A model generated the notes under the pieces. That model had not been told where the DNA came from. It did not search any database and was given only the letters and a program-made list of their open reading frames with translations. Shown here one piece after another: positions 1 to 15,000 of a stretch of DNA of 64,000 nucleotides. Origin of the DNA: Sthenelais limicola. Lineage: Eukaryota; Annelida; Polychaeta; Phyllodocida; Sigalionidae. Location of the stretch: assembly GCA_942159475.1 (NCBI GenBank), contig OW804098.1, positions 111,544,620-111,608,619 of the forward strand, written 5' to 3'. Each line of letters opens with the position of its first letter. Position 1 is the first letter of the stretch. Position numbers and translations under genes: made by a program.

Positions 1-10
1 GCATACTTAC

Positions 11-77
11 TGACAGTACTGACGGTCGTCAGTCACATAACACGTCCCTCCATGCTCACATATCAGCAGGCATTCCA
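11..77 (-). CDS. Exon 15: first part of a further EGF-like module
   Basis: 67 nt, phase 1 in, 2 out. Reads [20 protein letters not shown] then YC(Q). Acceptor TGTTACAG/TG, donor TGTCA/gtaagt. Four Cys of an EGF-like fold are present; the last two would be on the next exon beyond the left edge. The changed exon phase marks a different module type from the calcium-binding array. Confidence 0.65.
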
Positions 78-3000
78 CTGTAACATGACACAAGTTTTTT
101 TTTTATTATTTTTTATTTTTTATTATTTTTTATTCAATTAAAGGCCAGACATTTAACAACCGACAATTCAAGGGTAAAGACGTATATATATTGTCCTCCA
201 GTTCATATGTTTTGTTTCAATTTTTCCATTCAGCAAGACATTTTGTAAATGTACAATATTCTCAGTGCTAGCTGTGATTAGAAATAAATTTAGCCTATTT
301 ACATTTAGAAAACAGTACTGTTGTACTATATGTGTTGCATCTATTAATATAACTTAAATTTGTACACTATCAGCTCCTACCAATATATCACATATGGATG
401 CCTGGGAAAGACTGTGGGCCCGTTTCGTGAGAATTGATCATGTTGTTCTGTAACCCATATGGGTCAGATTTTCAGAAAATGTACAATTGCCATGGCAGCT
501 GTACACATTTAGTAAATTCTGCTAAATTAGGCCGCAATTTGGTCAATACTAGGTAAATCCGGGTAAATTCGGCATTGCATTGATTCTAGCAATCTGTTTG
601 GTTAGGTTGAACTGTAATTTGAACTTTATTTTCGTCTGACATTTGGGTTATTTGAGAGGATTGGTGAAGTTGAATTGTACATTTTCTGAAAATCTGACCC
701 ATAAAGGTGATACTCAGTAATTACCTGGCGGTGTTATCTCACAGAGATTGCCGGTGTAGAGGGGTGGACATTCACAGGTGTAGCTGTTGGTGCCATCTAT
801 ACAAGTGCCTCCGTTGTAACAACGATCTCCCTCACAGTCATCCACATCTAAACACAAGCAGGGGGTATTACTGACTTTTTTAAAATTTTTATTAGAAACG
901 TTTATTAATCGATACACAAAACAATATGACAATATACAATCTATTCTTGCAGAGTATAGTGACATGTGTATAATTGGTAGGAAATGAGCCTCAATTTTAA
1001 CCATTTGAACGGTTAAATCGGGTTGAGTGGCTATTACCTTTTGGTTCGATAAACTGTGACTTGTTTATGCATGTAACAACACAAATAGAAAGAGACGGAA
1101 CTAGGAGAGAACTACGATGAGGGGTGAGAGATATTTATATGAGGGATATTTACAGTTTTAAGAGAATATAGGTAACATACATTCAGCCTTGGTTAAGGCT
1201 GTTATCATACAGGGGCTGTACTCTCTGTGCATACTCTAGATATGTTGTTTTCAGAATGTATAATAATTGGAGGTTTAGGGACAGGAATATGATTAGTAGT
1301 GGTATCAATCCATACATTTTATTCCACCTTACAGGACTGTGGAAAAACAATGCATCATTTCTACATAGCCATGTTAATAGCCTGGTGCCTAGGGTTTGGT
1401 CAGTTCCAACTTAACATTGTGTAATGTCTTACTTGTCTCACAGCGGTCGCCAGTGTAGCCTGTGTTGTAACAGACACATGTGAACCTGTTGACACCATTC
1501 TGACACCTGCCGCCATTAAGGCACGGGTTGGACCTGCACTCATCTATATCTGTGGAGCAAACATTGTCAAAAATTAGCATAAGATAAGATAAGATAAGAT
1601 ACTACTTTATTCATCCAACTCATACAGTACACTATTAAGTTACCAAAACAGACAAATGGGTCAAATTTTCAGAAAGTGTACAATTGGCAGGTCTACATAT
1701 TTAGTAATTTCTGCTAAATTCTGATGAAAGAATTATACAGTTTGGGTGTATCAGAATATATTTGGTATCGTATTGATTTAAAGTATCAATTCTGTTATGT
1801 TAACCTGTATTTTGAAGCCAATTTTTGTCTTAAATCTGGGTTATTTGGGAGGATTGGTGAGGCGAATTGTATATTTTCTGGAAATCTGACCCAAATACAG
1901 ACCAATAGGTACACCATCTCTCTCTAGGCAGAGTTAACTTAATAATTTTGATGCAGTTTATACAGTTAATAAAATGAGATGAAATGAGATAAAGTGAGAT
2001 GCAGACATCTTACGATAGAATTGACTTGATTTAAGATGATACCGTATGGTAATCCATCAGAGTCAGATATAAAATATACAATTCGGCTTCCCCAATCTTC
2101 TCACATAGCCCACATTTAAGACAAAGATGAGCTTCAAAATGCAGTTTAATATTACAGAACTGATACTTTAAAATCAATGTGATACCAAATATACTCAGAT
2201 ATACCCGGTATTCATTATTTGGCAGCCTAATTTAGCAGAAGTTCCTAAATGTGTAGAGTTGCCAATAGAAAAAATCTGATCCATCAATGGGGCAGGTTTT
2301 CAGAAAGGGATTAACATGTCTATTACAGTGCATGCAGGGATGGATTCAGCTCAGATCAGACATACTGTAGTGTCTAGTATTAAGTTTGCCACACGGAACG
2401 CGAAACACTAAAACACCAAATCCAGATGCTCCAGTCCTTGCTAGCTTTAGTCTTTATTACAACAACTTCCGTATTCTGTGCCAAGGATGGTCACCGGGTA
2501 ACCAACCCATAATCTGCCTAACCACAAGGTCAAAGGAACCAACATACACAGGTATAAAGGTGTCTGAACTAACAAGTTCCAAAACAAAAGGCTTGCACCA
2601 AATACAAAGCCTAATTTATGATAGGTAAGGGTGTATTACGACACCTAGTGAGAAAAGGTTGAGAATATAGGTAACAACACCTGCAACGGCAAGGTTAAGA
2701 ACTACAAGTGTGACTTAGTCCGGTCATTCCGGAAAGGAGAGCCAAATGATCCGGCAAGCGGTGCCAACACAGAGCAAACACTCAGATCCGGCACCGCATT
2801 GCACCGCACTACAATACAAATATTTAGCAACATTTTTATCAAACAAAGCAAGGATGTATTCACCAATCTCATAACTAGTGCAAAGTACTCTTACACTTGG
2901 GAGTGGGGACAGTTCATTAATAATTACTCGGTTGTAATAGGGAGTTGTCTATGTCCAGGGGCTGATCTTGGTATACTGGATAATCACTAATAATAGTTTG

Positions 3001-6000
3001 TGTGATGTCTAGTTATAAACATATAAATTTCGAAATGATATATTCATGCAATGATTTTTCTCTAAAAGTCAACTCTGATAACAATGCACTGCTGCATAAT
3101 AATTCGATGAATGAAATCCTTTAAACAAATAAATGACCACTACTATTCTTTTTACCCCATTGACATGTTTTTTGTATATAGATCTGTAGTATATGACCGG
3201 ATATCTATGCGGAGAAAATTGGAGGAAAAGTCAGTGGGCAATTTTCTTCTATCACGTAAAACATGAAAAGATATTCCTTTTTTCCCATAGACGAAGCATA
3301 GTTAAAGCAGTGTAATTTTTAACTGAGTGTAAAATATAAACTAAGATGGTGAGATATACTTTTTTTAAATTGTTGTCATCCTCATGTAGTAACGGATATT
3401 TTGTGAACGTCTTATGAAAATATCATTGGACAATATTTTGTTATTGGACACCAGCATATGAGTCAGATTTTCAGAAAATGTACAATTGGCAGTTGTACAC
3501 ATTTAGTAAATTCTTCAAAATTAGGGTGCAATTAAGTTAATACTAGTAAATTCAAGAATAGTTTGCATTGCATTGATTCTAGCAATCTGTCTGGTTAGGT
3601 TCAACTGTATTTTAAACTTTATTCTTATTCTTTCTTTTATTCTAGAGAGCCATGTGGTTCAAAGGTCTTTCTTATATGCTTAACTGATTGTGTAATTAAA
3701 ATATAGCTTGTATTATTCTCATCGCATATGGATTTTCGTGAACATGAAACGTACCATAACCTGTATGGAATTGTCTCTCGAAATAAAATATGTTTAAAAA
3801 AAAGAAGAATTATCATCTACAATTTGGGTTATTCAAGAAGATTGGTGAAGTTGAATTGTACATTTTCTGAAAATATGACCCTTATACTTTTAAGTAGTAC
3901 ATTACCTATCTGACAGAGGTCACCAGTGTAGCCGGCTGCACAGTCACATGTGAACCTGTTCTTGCCATTATTGCACACCCCATAGTGACGGCACGGGTTG
4001 GATATGCACTCATTTATATCTGCAAAATGAACATTGCTTTGAGTGAGTGAGATTGGTTGCTTTACGCCCTATGATCATACCCAGGAAATAGAGATAGAGT
4101 AGAAGGGAGAGAACAGAGAAATATCCCCCCAGAAATATTTCAAACTTAAGGTAAAAATATCAAACTAAGAATATAGAAATTCTCATTAGATTTCCTGTTG
4201 TTTTTCATCATTAGAATCGCATGTGCACATTTTTAGAGAGATATAGATATCATTATTACATATCTCATGTGTTCCAGGAAAATGAGTCATAAATCGCAAA
4301 ATTGATATTTTTGATAGTGTTTTTCACCAGATCCTTTTATTGAAATGTTCTGATATGTAAGGGGTTTAGCACTTATATTCATATAAATGCATGTAACCAA
4401 TTTCGGGACATTGTATTAAATATATCGTTGCATTTTGAAGGCCTTTGTATGGAGTATATTTAGTTACTTTACTGATAATTACCCATCCAGAAACATTTTC
4501 TCCAAAAATAAAAATATCAAACATAAATATAGAAATACTTCTTTAATGTTTGAATCTTTGAAATGTTGAATTTTTGAAATATGATGAGATAATATCTCAA
4601 AATCCAATATATCTCAAAATCCATTTTTGCAACTAATGAACATTTTCCTAAAATGGGTCACATATCAGAAATATATCATTAAAAGTCAGAAGTTGATGTA
4701 CTCACTAGTTTCACAGTATGTTCCTGTCTTATCTTATGGACTATATCTAGCAACTTTGCTTGTAAATATCCCCCAAAACATATTGCGAACTTAGATAAAA
4801 ATAGCAAACTTAAAATCTAAAAATTCTTTTTAGATTTTCTACAGTTTTCCATCATTGGAACCACTTAAATGTCATCTTTTGAAATATGATTGTATCTCAA
4901 AATACAATTATTGCCACTTGTGACAATTTTCACTTCATGTGCACATTTTTAGAGAGATCTAGGTATTATTATTACATATCAGAAATAAATCATTAGAAGT
5001 TGATGTACTTACCATCTTCACAGTATGTTCCTTCATATCCGGGCTGACAGGTACAGCTGAATCCATCCACAGCGTCAGTACAGATGCCATCATTATGACA
5101 GCGCAAGCCGGTACAGTCATCAATGTCTAAAGTGTAAACATGGTTTATTATTGTTTGTATTGAAACGTTATTTTCCATTTTTCATACATGGGATCTACAT
5201 GGAGAATGGGACACTTTTCCTGATTGGGGAGCCCTTCTTCCAACAGGACCCTCTAATATTTAGTCAAATTGAAACACATAATATAAAATGCAACTCGCTA
5301 CTCATGATAGAAAAACAAATGAACAAGATTTGCGCATGGAAGCAAGAGTTTGTAGGGGTCAATATAGACTGACATCTATATGTGATCCGTTTTAGGAAAA
5401 GGAGTCATAAGTCGCAAAATATGGATTTTGAGATATTATCATATATTATATGAAAAGAGGAGATTAAGGCGATTCTAATGATAGTAAGCACTAGGACATT
5501 TAATAAATATTCCTATATTTTAAGTTTGATATTTTTATTTTTGAAAAAAAAAGTTTGCAATGTTTCTGGGTGGCTAATAACCAATAAAGTAACTAAATAT
5601 ATTCCATACAAGGGCCTTGAAAACACAAGGATATATTTAATCCAATGCCCTGGAATTTGGTACATAGACTCATATGACCATAAGCGCTAAACCCTCCATG
5701 AATCAAAACATTTCGATAAAGAGATCTTGTCAATAAAACACTTTGAAAATAACAATTCTGCGACTTGTGACTCATTTTCCTGGAACACATCACATATTCT
5801 AATGAGAAACAATGATGCTGTGCTTCCGTGGTCCAATAATGTTCTTATTACTGGTGGTTTGTTCCATTTTTTCCATTTGTTGTAACATATACCCTCCTTT
5901 ATCTTGTATGAGGGTCAGATTTTCAGAAAATGGGCATAGGCAACTTTACATATTTAGTCATTTCTGCTAAGTTCTGCTAAAATAATGATACATTTTTGGT

Positions 6001-9000
6001 GTATCTGAGTATATTTAGTATCGCATTGATTTAAAGTATCAGTTCTGTTATGTTAAACTGCATTTTGAAGCTCATTTCTGTCTTAAATGTGGGTTATTTG
6101 AGAGGATTAGTAAAGTCCAATTGTACATTTCCTGAAAATCTGATCCATAAATATCTGTGCGTGTACTAATTATTCAATTATTCTATTAAGCTAAGATGAT
6201 CAAACATTATGATATTAAGAAATGTTATAAGAAATGTATTCTACATACTTAGGATTTACTACATTTGCAGAGCCTCCAATAATTGTCATTTTCAGCCTCA
6301 CTTATTTCATCTGATTTGTAGTCATAACTTAAACCATTTTCACATTACAGAATTGAAGCCAACTCAATCAAACCAAATTGTTGTGAACTGAATGCTATAA
6401 ATGAGATGGGGAATTGCCTATGGAAGCACAATAATGCTATTTGGCTAAGAATGCATACTACATAATGCATATTGTTGCACCTTAATTGAAGAATTCACTT
6501 CTTCTCACATTACACCCTATGGATTTCAATTTAAACTGCTGACAAAAACAATTGGATTCTGTTGTGTTTTCCCTTGCTCAAAAAACATTGAGATGCAACT
6601 TCTAGGTGGAATAGGGTTTGCTTTGCTTTGCTTTGGATTTGGTTGGAATCGTTTTGAGGTATTGTGTGAACAGAATGAAATCATGATTATCTGATGATGT
6701 CAAAGTTATTACATTCATTCAGAAAAACGCTTTGGTTAAGTTGAACTTAAACTTGAAACTTATTTCTATCGTGAATATAGTATATTTGAGAGGATTGGTC
6801 GATACAAATTATACATTTACTGACGCCCTTCAGCCATAAGCAGGTCAAGTTTTCCAACGATGTACAATTGATCTTCACCAATGCCCTCAAATAAACCAAA
6901 TTTAAGACGAAAATCAAGTGCAAAATATTAAGATTTATTGAATGAATACTATACAGAATACACTCAAATATACTCAGTATTTATCATTCTTCACTCTAAT
7001 TTAGCAAAATTTGAGAGATGTGCACAACTGCAGACTGTGCATTTTCTAAAAATCTGACCCAAGTAATGAGAAGCGTGTACATACCCTCTTCACAGTGGGT
7101 GCCAGCATAACCTGGGGCACACAAACATGCATAGTCGTCCACTCCATCTTTACATTCACCGTCATTAGCACATGGCTGAGAGGCACAATCATCTATGTCT
7201 GTCAAATAAACAACATTCAAAATAATTGATATTAAATTAATCAATAATCAATATTTAAATTCTACTAAGAATACTTGTTTCGGTATGATTTTGCTTGGGT
7301 TCCCATGAGATTATCATTGTATGAAAATGGCTCCAATAAAATCTATTAAAAAAAAAATCCACATATATTTATACTAGCAAACTTAGCAATATTATACACA
7401 AATGACCGTTGAAATATGTACCAAAAGATATTCTAAATGAATCAAAAGGGTGTGCAAAATAATATACTAACAGTATTAAATGCATACTAAAAGGTGTACT
7501 AGAATAAGATCCATATCATACTCAAACTTTTCTCTCCCATGAAAACACGCAAAAATGTAAAAAAAAAAAAAAAAAAAAAAGGGTTTCCTCAGCATAATTT
7601 GTTCAAGGAAGTGATTTTGAAGCTATTTCAATGCTATTCTATTTGGAAGATTGCACATGCTTTGACCCACCTACGGCAGTTGGGCTTTACTGCAGGGGCT
7701 GATGTAATGATACCCCAGCCAGTGGTAGAGTGGGGAGGAGAATTATAGGAGTGAAAAAGAATAGGAGAAGGGATGGAGGAATTGAATAGAAAGTACATGC
7801 TGAGAATTACTACCGGTTTTATACAAGGGACATCTAGTTATACAATAATAAACAAATGTGATCCGTTTTAGGAAAATGAGTCATAAGTCGCAAAATATGG
7901 ACTTTGAGATATCATATGGATAAAGAGGAGATCCAGCTGATTCCAATGATAGTAAACACTAGGACACCTAATAACTATTTCTATATTTTAAGTTTGATAT
8001 TTTTATTTCGAAAAAAAAAGTTTGCAATGTTTCTGGATGGGTAATTACCAGTAGTAACTAAATATACTCCATATGAAGGCCTTCAAAACGCAAGGATATA
8101 TCTAATATAATGTCCTGATTTTTTTTACATGGATTGATATGACTAACAGTGGTAAACCCTCTAAAGATTAGAATATTTCAATAAAGAGATCTTGTAAAAA
8201 AAACATTGAGAAATATCAATTTTGTGACTTATGACTCATTTTCCTGGAAACATCACAAATGACCACAATACTGGAACCCTGATCAACCCATACTCACTGA
8301 TCTGGCACTGGACACCCTGGTAGCCGGGGGCACAGGTACAGGTGTAGTCCCCTGTCTCATCCTCACAGCTGCCTCCATTGTAGCATGGGTCCTGTTCACA
8401 GTCATCCACAGCTGCAAATAGTTGGTTCATTATCTAAACATACAATAGGGGAATTGTATGTGCCACTGCACATGTGTGTTACAGTGTGTACAATAGGGGA
8501 TTTGTATGTGCCACTGTACATGTGTGTTACAGTGTATACAATAGGGGATTTGTATGTGCCACTGTACATGTGTGTTACAGTGTGTACAATAGGGGATTTG
8601 TATGTGCCACTGTACATGTGTGTTACAGTGTGTACAATAGGGGATTTGTATGTGCCACTGTACATGTGTTACAGTGTATACAATAGGGGATTTGTATGTG
8701 CCACTGCACATGTCTGTTACAGTGCATCATGGGATGGATTTATTTCAAATCTGATATACAAAGTTTGGCAAAGTTTTGTTGAAAAAAGCAAGAATGTTTT
8801 TACAAATATCATAGCTTCTGTAAATGATATATGAAATCCAAATGCATGATGGGAAAGATGGACGCTTGTCTTCTACATTATGGAAACATGTATAACACAT
8901 GGATATTGACAATAGAGCACAGATCTATACATATCCCATGCTGAACATGGCATGTTTTCTCTAGATTTTAAGCTGTACCATTAGGCTAATAATTCCATGC

Positions 9001-12000
9001 GAATCTAGGTTCATAATGGCGGCTATGCAAATCCCCTATTTAAACTTGGGACTATACATCACTTCAACAGAACATTCAAGAACCATTCCCACTTTCTCCT
9101 GGATCGGGCGGGGTAAACAGACCCAGAAGTACAAAAATAGAGTTGATATTATTGGTTGAGGGCAGTCACATGGCATGCACCTGCATGAAATCGTTGGCGA
9201 TGCATCAGTGATGAGGTAGTCGATAAGATTTTCGTGTAATTTATTGCATCGTCTTTGCATCGATTTGTAATCGCTATACCTTCGGCAATAGCCAGTGATG
9301 TTTTCATGGCATGTTTTCTATAGATTTTCGACTGTACTATTAGTTGGATAATTCCATCCGAATCAAGATTCAAAATTCATGCGTTTTTCTAAGAATATCT
9401 TTTTATTTTGCTTTTCTTTATCTAGTTTTTTTCCCACAGCTACCTCAGTTATAAGTGCATAACCGCATAATGTTTGGCTGAATAAAAATATTTAAATACA
9501 ATAGTGGCTGTCATGTCAAGAAGAGCAACTCACGTATTTCACAGTGGGTGCCAATATAGCCATGCGGGCAGATGCACTGGTAGCCATTGAGCAGGTCTGC
9601 ACATGTGGCACCGTTCTGACATGGGTCAGAATCACATTCATCCTTCTCTGTAAAGCAATAAACAAACCGTTATTAGCGTACGTGATATGTTACAGAGAAA
9701 TGAGTCACAAAAAGTTGATTATGAGATATTATCACATTTGAAAAGATGAGATCAGGCCAATTTTATTGATTCAAATTAAAAAATTCTTTATTGTGAGTGT
9801 CGTTACAATGGGTCGGTCAATTCTGAACCTTGCTAGTCAGGTCTTCCTATGACTCCCGACGTATGGTCTTTGAATGTCGTTACAGTATAATGTTTGAAAC
9901 TCAACACTAACATGCATAGTGGTTTATGGGATGAGTAATTACATTGATGGACATAATGATACATTAATCAAACAAGAGATCAACTGATATTATCAAGAGT
10001 TAACAGGTGATCATAGATCATGGCTTATAGCATTGACGCTAAAGAACACATTAGGTGGTGGTCTTAACTATTAAGTACTTGTGGAGGTAAAAATAGAATG
10101 AGCACTTTTTATAGGCGCAGCAGCAAGCTAATTTATTTATTACAATACAATGCATACTATATCAGGGTGTCTCAAAATGGTGCAAGAAATTGCTGGGTGT
10201 ACTTTCTGAATGCGGCTCTATCCTCAATCCTGTGAGCGACAAGTTTTAATAGATTCCATCTAGACTGGCATTTATAAATGACAGAATTGATGACTTTATT
10301 AGTTTGTGATGCCAAGACAATATTGTAGTCTCATTACATCAATGTATAACAGTAACATCTATCAATAATCAGCACTTATTGGACGAGTTGGCGCACAGCG
10401 CGTAAGTAAAGAACAAGATCGTAGATCGAGTTCTTTACTTACGCGTCCGTGCTGAAAAACGCGTCCGTGCTGAAAAACGAGATTATTATACATGCCTAAT
10501 TTTGCTTAATTAAAAAGATAATAATATAATTTATCATATCTGGTTTTCGTACAAGAGGAATATAACTAGATACAGGTGAAACGATCAAGGAAGAAAGCAC
10601 TCGCTCTGGCAAACTTGAGTCGGCAAACTTGCGTCGGCAATCTTGCGCCACCAGTCACCATAACAACGCATCGGTAATGTACTAGTCCATTACCACGTTA
10701 CAAGTAATGACCGGCTGTTGGGGCCTCGGTAGTGAATGCGTGTATAATAATATTGATTGTTAGCTAGTACCCCCATCTGCCTTTTCAAATGTAACTACTC
10801 ATCTCATCCAAAGTTGATGTTCTTTATGTTACTATTAAGCCCCATTAAGGGATTTTTACTTTTGTAACAAACAATCACTTCAAAGAAAGAGACGTTGGCA
10901 GCCAGTGGAAGACCTGGCATGTCCCTGTGTCAGAATTGTCCGACTTATTGTAATAAAGCTTGTACAATAAAGTTTTTTTTAATTGAATTGAATTGAATTG
11001 AATTGACACTATGGGTTTGTGCCTGGCTGGTCTGAACATTCTATTGTTTAATTCAAGTTGTTTATTGCTTGGACCTGGGTGTAGAGTAAATAAAACCTGG
11101 TGCAAACAGATATCGCTTTGTTACTGGTTGTTCTTTCTTGAAAGCCTTGACTTACAAATCTGCGGTTCACTGCACTAGTAACTAATGCAAATAATAATAA
11201 AGTGCAAGTTATAATAAAAAATAGCATTGTATATTTTAAGATTTTTTTTTAGATAACTATAATGTGAAGTACATAAATGGACTTTATTTAAAAAAATGTG
11301 ACGTATCACACAACTGAAATTTCTGAGAAATAAAAGTACAAAAAGAGAAAGTGGTACTTACGAGCAAGTGGGACTTTGCACAGAGCTCTGGCGCTTGCAC
11401 GCTTTATATCAGTGAAGCTGGCAATGTTTGAGGCAGAGTTCCATGTGAGTATAGGGGCGACAGGGAAGTAGAAGGGAGGCACCAGATCCTCATGCTTATA
11501 CATGGGTTCATCTGGAGATATGGTGAATGATGATTCTGGGTGGTAGCCATTCAACAATGCCCAGCCCCCTGGCCACCGTGGAGTGTTAGTTGCAGGGTCA
11601 TTGGTCAGCGGCATGATATACGTGCTGCCTGGCAGGCTGGAATATAAATAATGATAATTTACTAAGATATGTGATGTGTCCCAAGTCGCAAAATTGATAT
11701 TTTTCATAGTTTTTTTTCACAAGATCTCTTTATTGAATTTTTTTGGGGGGGTTTAGCACTTATAGTCATATTAATACATATGACAAATTTCGGGACATTT
11801 TGTTAGATATATTCTTGCGTTTTGAAGGCCTACGTATGGAGTATATTTAGTTACTTTACACGTAATTACCCATCCAGAAACATTGAAAATATTTTTTTCA
11901 AAAATAAAAATATGAAACATAAGATAATAGAAACACTTCTTAAACACGCTTTATGTTTACTATCATTGGAATCAGCTTGATCTCCCTTCAGATATGGTGA

Positions 12001-15000
12001 TATCTCGAAATCCATATTTTGCGACTTATGACCTAATTTCCTAAAATGGATGACATATTATTACTCATCCTAGAGTCATAGAGGCAAATACGCCAGCCCC
12101 CAATGCCATATTGATGCCTTATTCACCCACTGCGAGGACGTTTTAGAAACCCTTTGGCAAAAACAATCCTCCAAAATACTAAAAAATGTTTGTACAATGA
12201 GTTTTAGATGGGTTGGAAACTAGCCGAACCATCAACCTTATACCTTGCTATGATGTACACATGAATAGCCAGTCAATTGCATGGGCTGCAGCTACTAGGT
12301 TGGAAATGTAAAAAAATGTTTAGTTTTTGACGAACAGTAACTGAATGTGCGGCTTTAACACCAATCTTACCAAATTGACTCATATTAGGACTTTTACAAC
12401 TGAATATTCTGCTCTACTTTTAGTCCGGTCCCTGAAGGTGAAAAATAGGTCCTACCCGGAAAAAAATGGTATAAAGACAATTTTGGTATCAAATGAAGCG
12501 TAATTCTGTGTAGAATAACATATCCAAAATCCGCAAAAATCCGCTTTGGGGAAAATTAATTATATGCGTTTAAATGTTTTAAAGTTGTTATATCAATATT
12601 TGATTTTTTGATTTTTTATTTCGGCGCCCCTACCCTGAAAAAAATAGCAGAATGCCGGTCTTGGTGTCAAATGAAGTGGAATACCTAGTCGCATAACATA
12701 TCCAAAATTCGCAAAGATATGATATGTAGATTCTTTTTTATTTGAGTTTGAGTGTTTTTTTATTATTTTTTTATTATTCTTTTATTATTTTTTTTCCGCA
12801 CCAACCCTAACAAAATGGGATTAGAACAATCTTGGTGTCAAATGAAGCGTAATCCTGTGTAGAACAACATATCCAAAATCCACAAGAATCCGCTGACAGG
12901 AAATTATTTCATGTGTGTTTGATTATTTTTGAATTTCTAAGCATTTAAGCATGTTTTTGTATAGAAAGGTTTCAATTTGTATCGATTTGTATGTAACATT
13001 TGGCTGTTCAATCTCCTTCAGGGTATAAGTTGCTAAATATCATTGTAATTAATACATTACACTTATTAATTAATTCTTAATTTCATTAATTTTCTTAAGT
13101 CAAAATCCAACATGGCGACTGCCTATAAGCACCACATGTAAACCTGTGTAACACTACCTCTTCTAGGTTTTGAGGTGCAAGGAATTGATTTCTGAAGTTA
13201 GTTCCCTGTTAAAAGGTTATTTTCCCTATCAAAATTTATTTTAGGTTCTATCTCTCTAATTTAAATAAAGATGAAACACCTAAAATGTGTTTGATCATAT
13301 AATTTGCGAATTGTATTACATGACATTTTGCACAGTAAAGATTGTGTTTCTTTTTTTCACTACTTTTAATCTCAGACTCTACATTATGAACAATATTCAA
13401 ATATATGACCAAAATATATCAGGACGTATGTTGCATCATAAGTTTGAATTGAAAAATCGGCAGGTTTCATCAAATTTATCTCAGAAATTAACAAAAACTA
13501 TGAAAATCCACTTAAACTGGGCTGAACTAAGAGACTTATCTGTGTCTGGACCCTGAGTATTCCCCTCTGTTGATCTATGAAGGATCTCACTGGGACGGGC
13601 AAGTCCAGGGCTGTCGCCACATACCAAATTTATGTGTGGGTATTGATTTTTGACTGCATGGCAGTCACATTTGTGTCAATGAGAAAACACAAATATTTGA
13701 GCAATTTGAAAAGAAGAGGGTGCTCTCTCAGAGGTTCGGCGTGATTAGGTCACTCCTCTATAAATAGCCACCACCACCACCACCTGCCATACTCCAGAAC
13801 TCCAGTGTTGATGATGTCTGTTTTACCATGCAGGTTAATTGGAGATGATACTGTTCGAGTGACTGAATCAGAAGTGTCAATGGATACTCTAGAGCAGGGA
13901 AACGGTGAAATGAAGATTGAAATGCCTTCAAGTAATAGCAATATACCCACTGTAATTGAATCTTCTGCAGTTAGAGAATCATTTTCCGATGCTGAGATGG
14001 AAATGCCAGCAGTAGAAAACAGAACAGGTACTGATGAGAAACAATTAAATGCTAGGGAAGTAGAACAAATTCAGTACTTGTATGAAGGAGTGAGAGACGA
14101 ATCTCTGCCAGTCGCGAGTGTTGCAGAATCCCAGGAATTAATGAAGTTAGATGATTGCTTACTCAAGTATAGAGAATTACTTGCTCAGAGGTCACCAACA
14201 GCAAAATTGTGGTTGCAATATATTGAGTATGTGGAGATTTTGAAGGTTTTTATTCGTGCTGAGAGAACAGGAGATTGGAACCTGCATCTTATAGCAATTA
14301 CTAGAATGCTGAATTTATTTGCTGTAACTGGCCACATTAATTATGCAAAGAGTGCACGATTGTATTTGCAGATGATGCAGGAATTACCAACAGACCATCC
14401 ATGGCTGTATCAATGCTTCACAGAACAAGGATTTCATACAGTCAGAAGAAGCAATCGCTTCTGGGCGGGAATATGGACAGACCTTACCATCGAACAGGTC
14501 ATGATGAGGTCCATAAAAAGAAGAGGGGGACTGACTAGAGGACGGGGTATAACAGAGACTGTGCACCTTCAGTGGATCTACAGTATGCACAAGTGTGCTG
14601 GGGTCCATGATGCCATGACATCCATGACTAATTTAAAGCAGCAAAGCAGTGAACAACACGTAGAACTTGGATCTTCTCGGAGCAACCGGGACTTTGCTGA
14701 CCTGGGAAGCATTCAAGAATGGTTTGACCAACATGAGCCATTTGATTTAATCTTCTGGATTAACATCATCTGATGGTGACGGTGTAAACTGTGACAAAAC
14801 AGAGGAGGTCGGGGCACACATACAGATGAAGCTTGACAATATGAATGTTGTTGAAGCATCTATTAAAAGACGGGATCAGGTTCGGTCTTTAGATCATTTG
14901 CTTCCAGGAATCCAGGTGGAAAAACAGAAAGTTCACATCCACCCAAATCATCTGTTTTACCGCCTGATAACTATTGTACAGAGAGAGGAAGACATGGCTC

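Noticed and set aside
8385..8834. 149-codon and overlapping repeat-peptide frames
   Set aside because: Produced by the 48-bp minisatellite; several frames on both strands are open, none with a domain.
11362..11636. Alternative acceptor eight bases inside exon 7, joining a shorter exon 6 ending at GGCCAG/gtggag
   Set aside because: It also keeps frame, but removes the [19 protein letters not shown] segment expected in a CTLD and uses a weaker donor.
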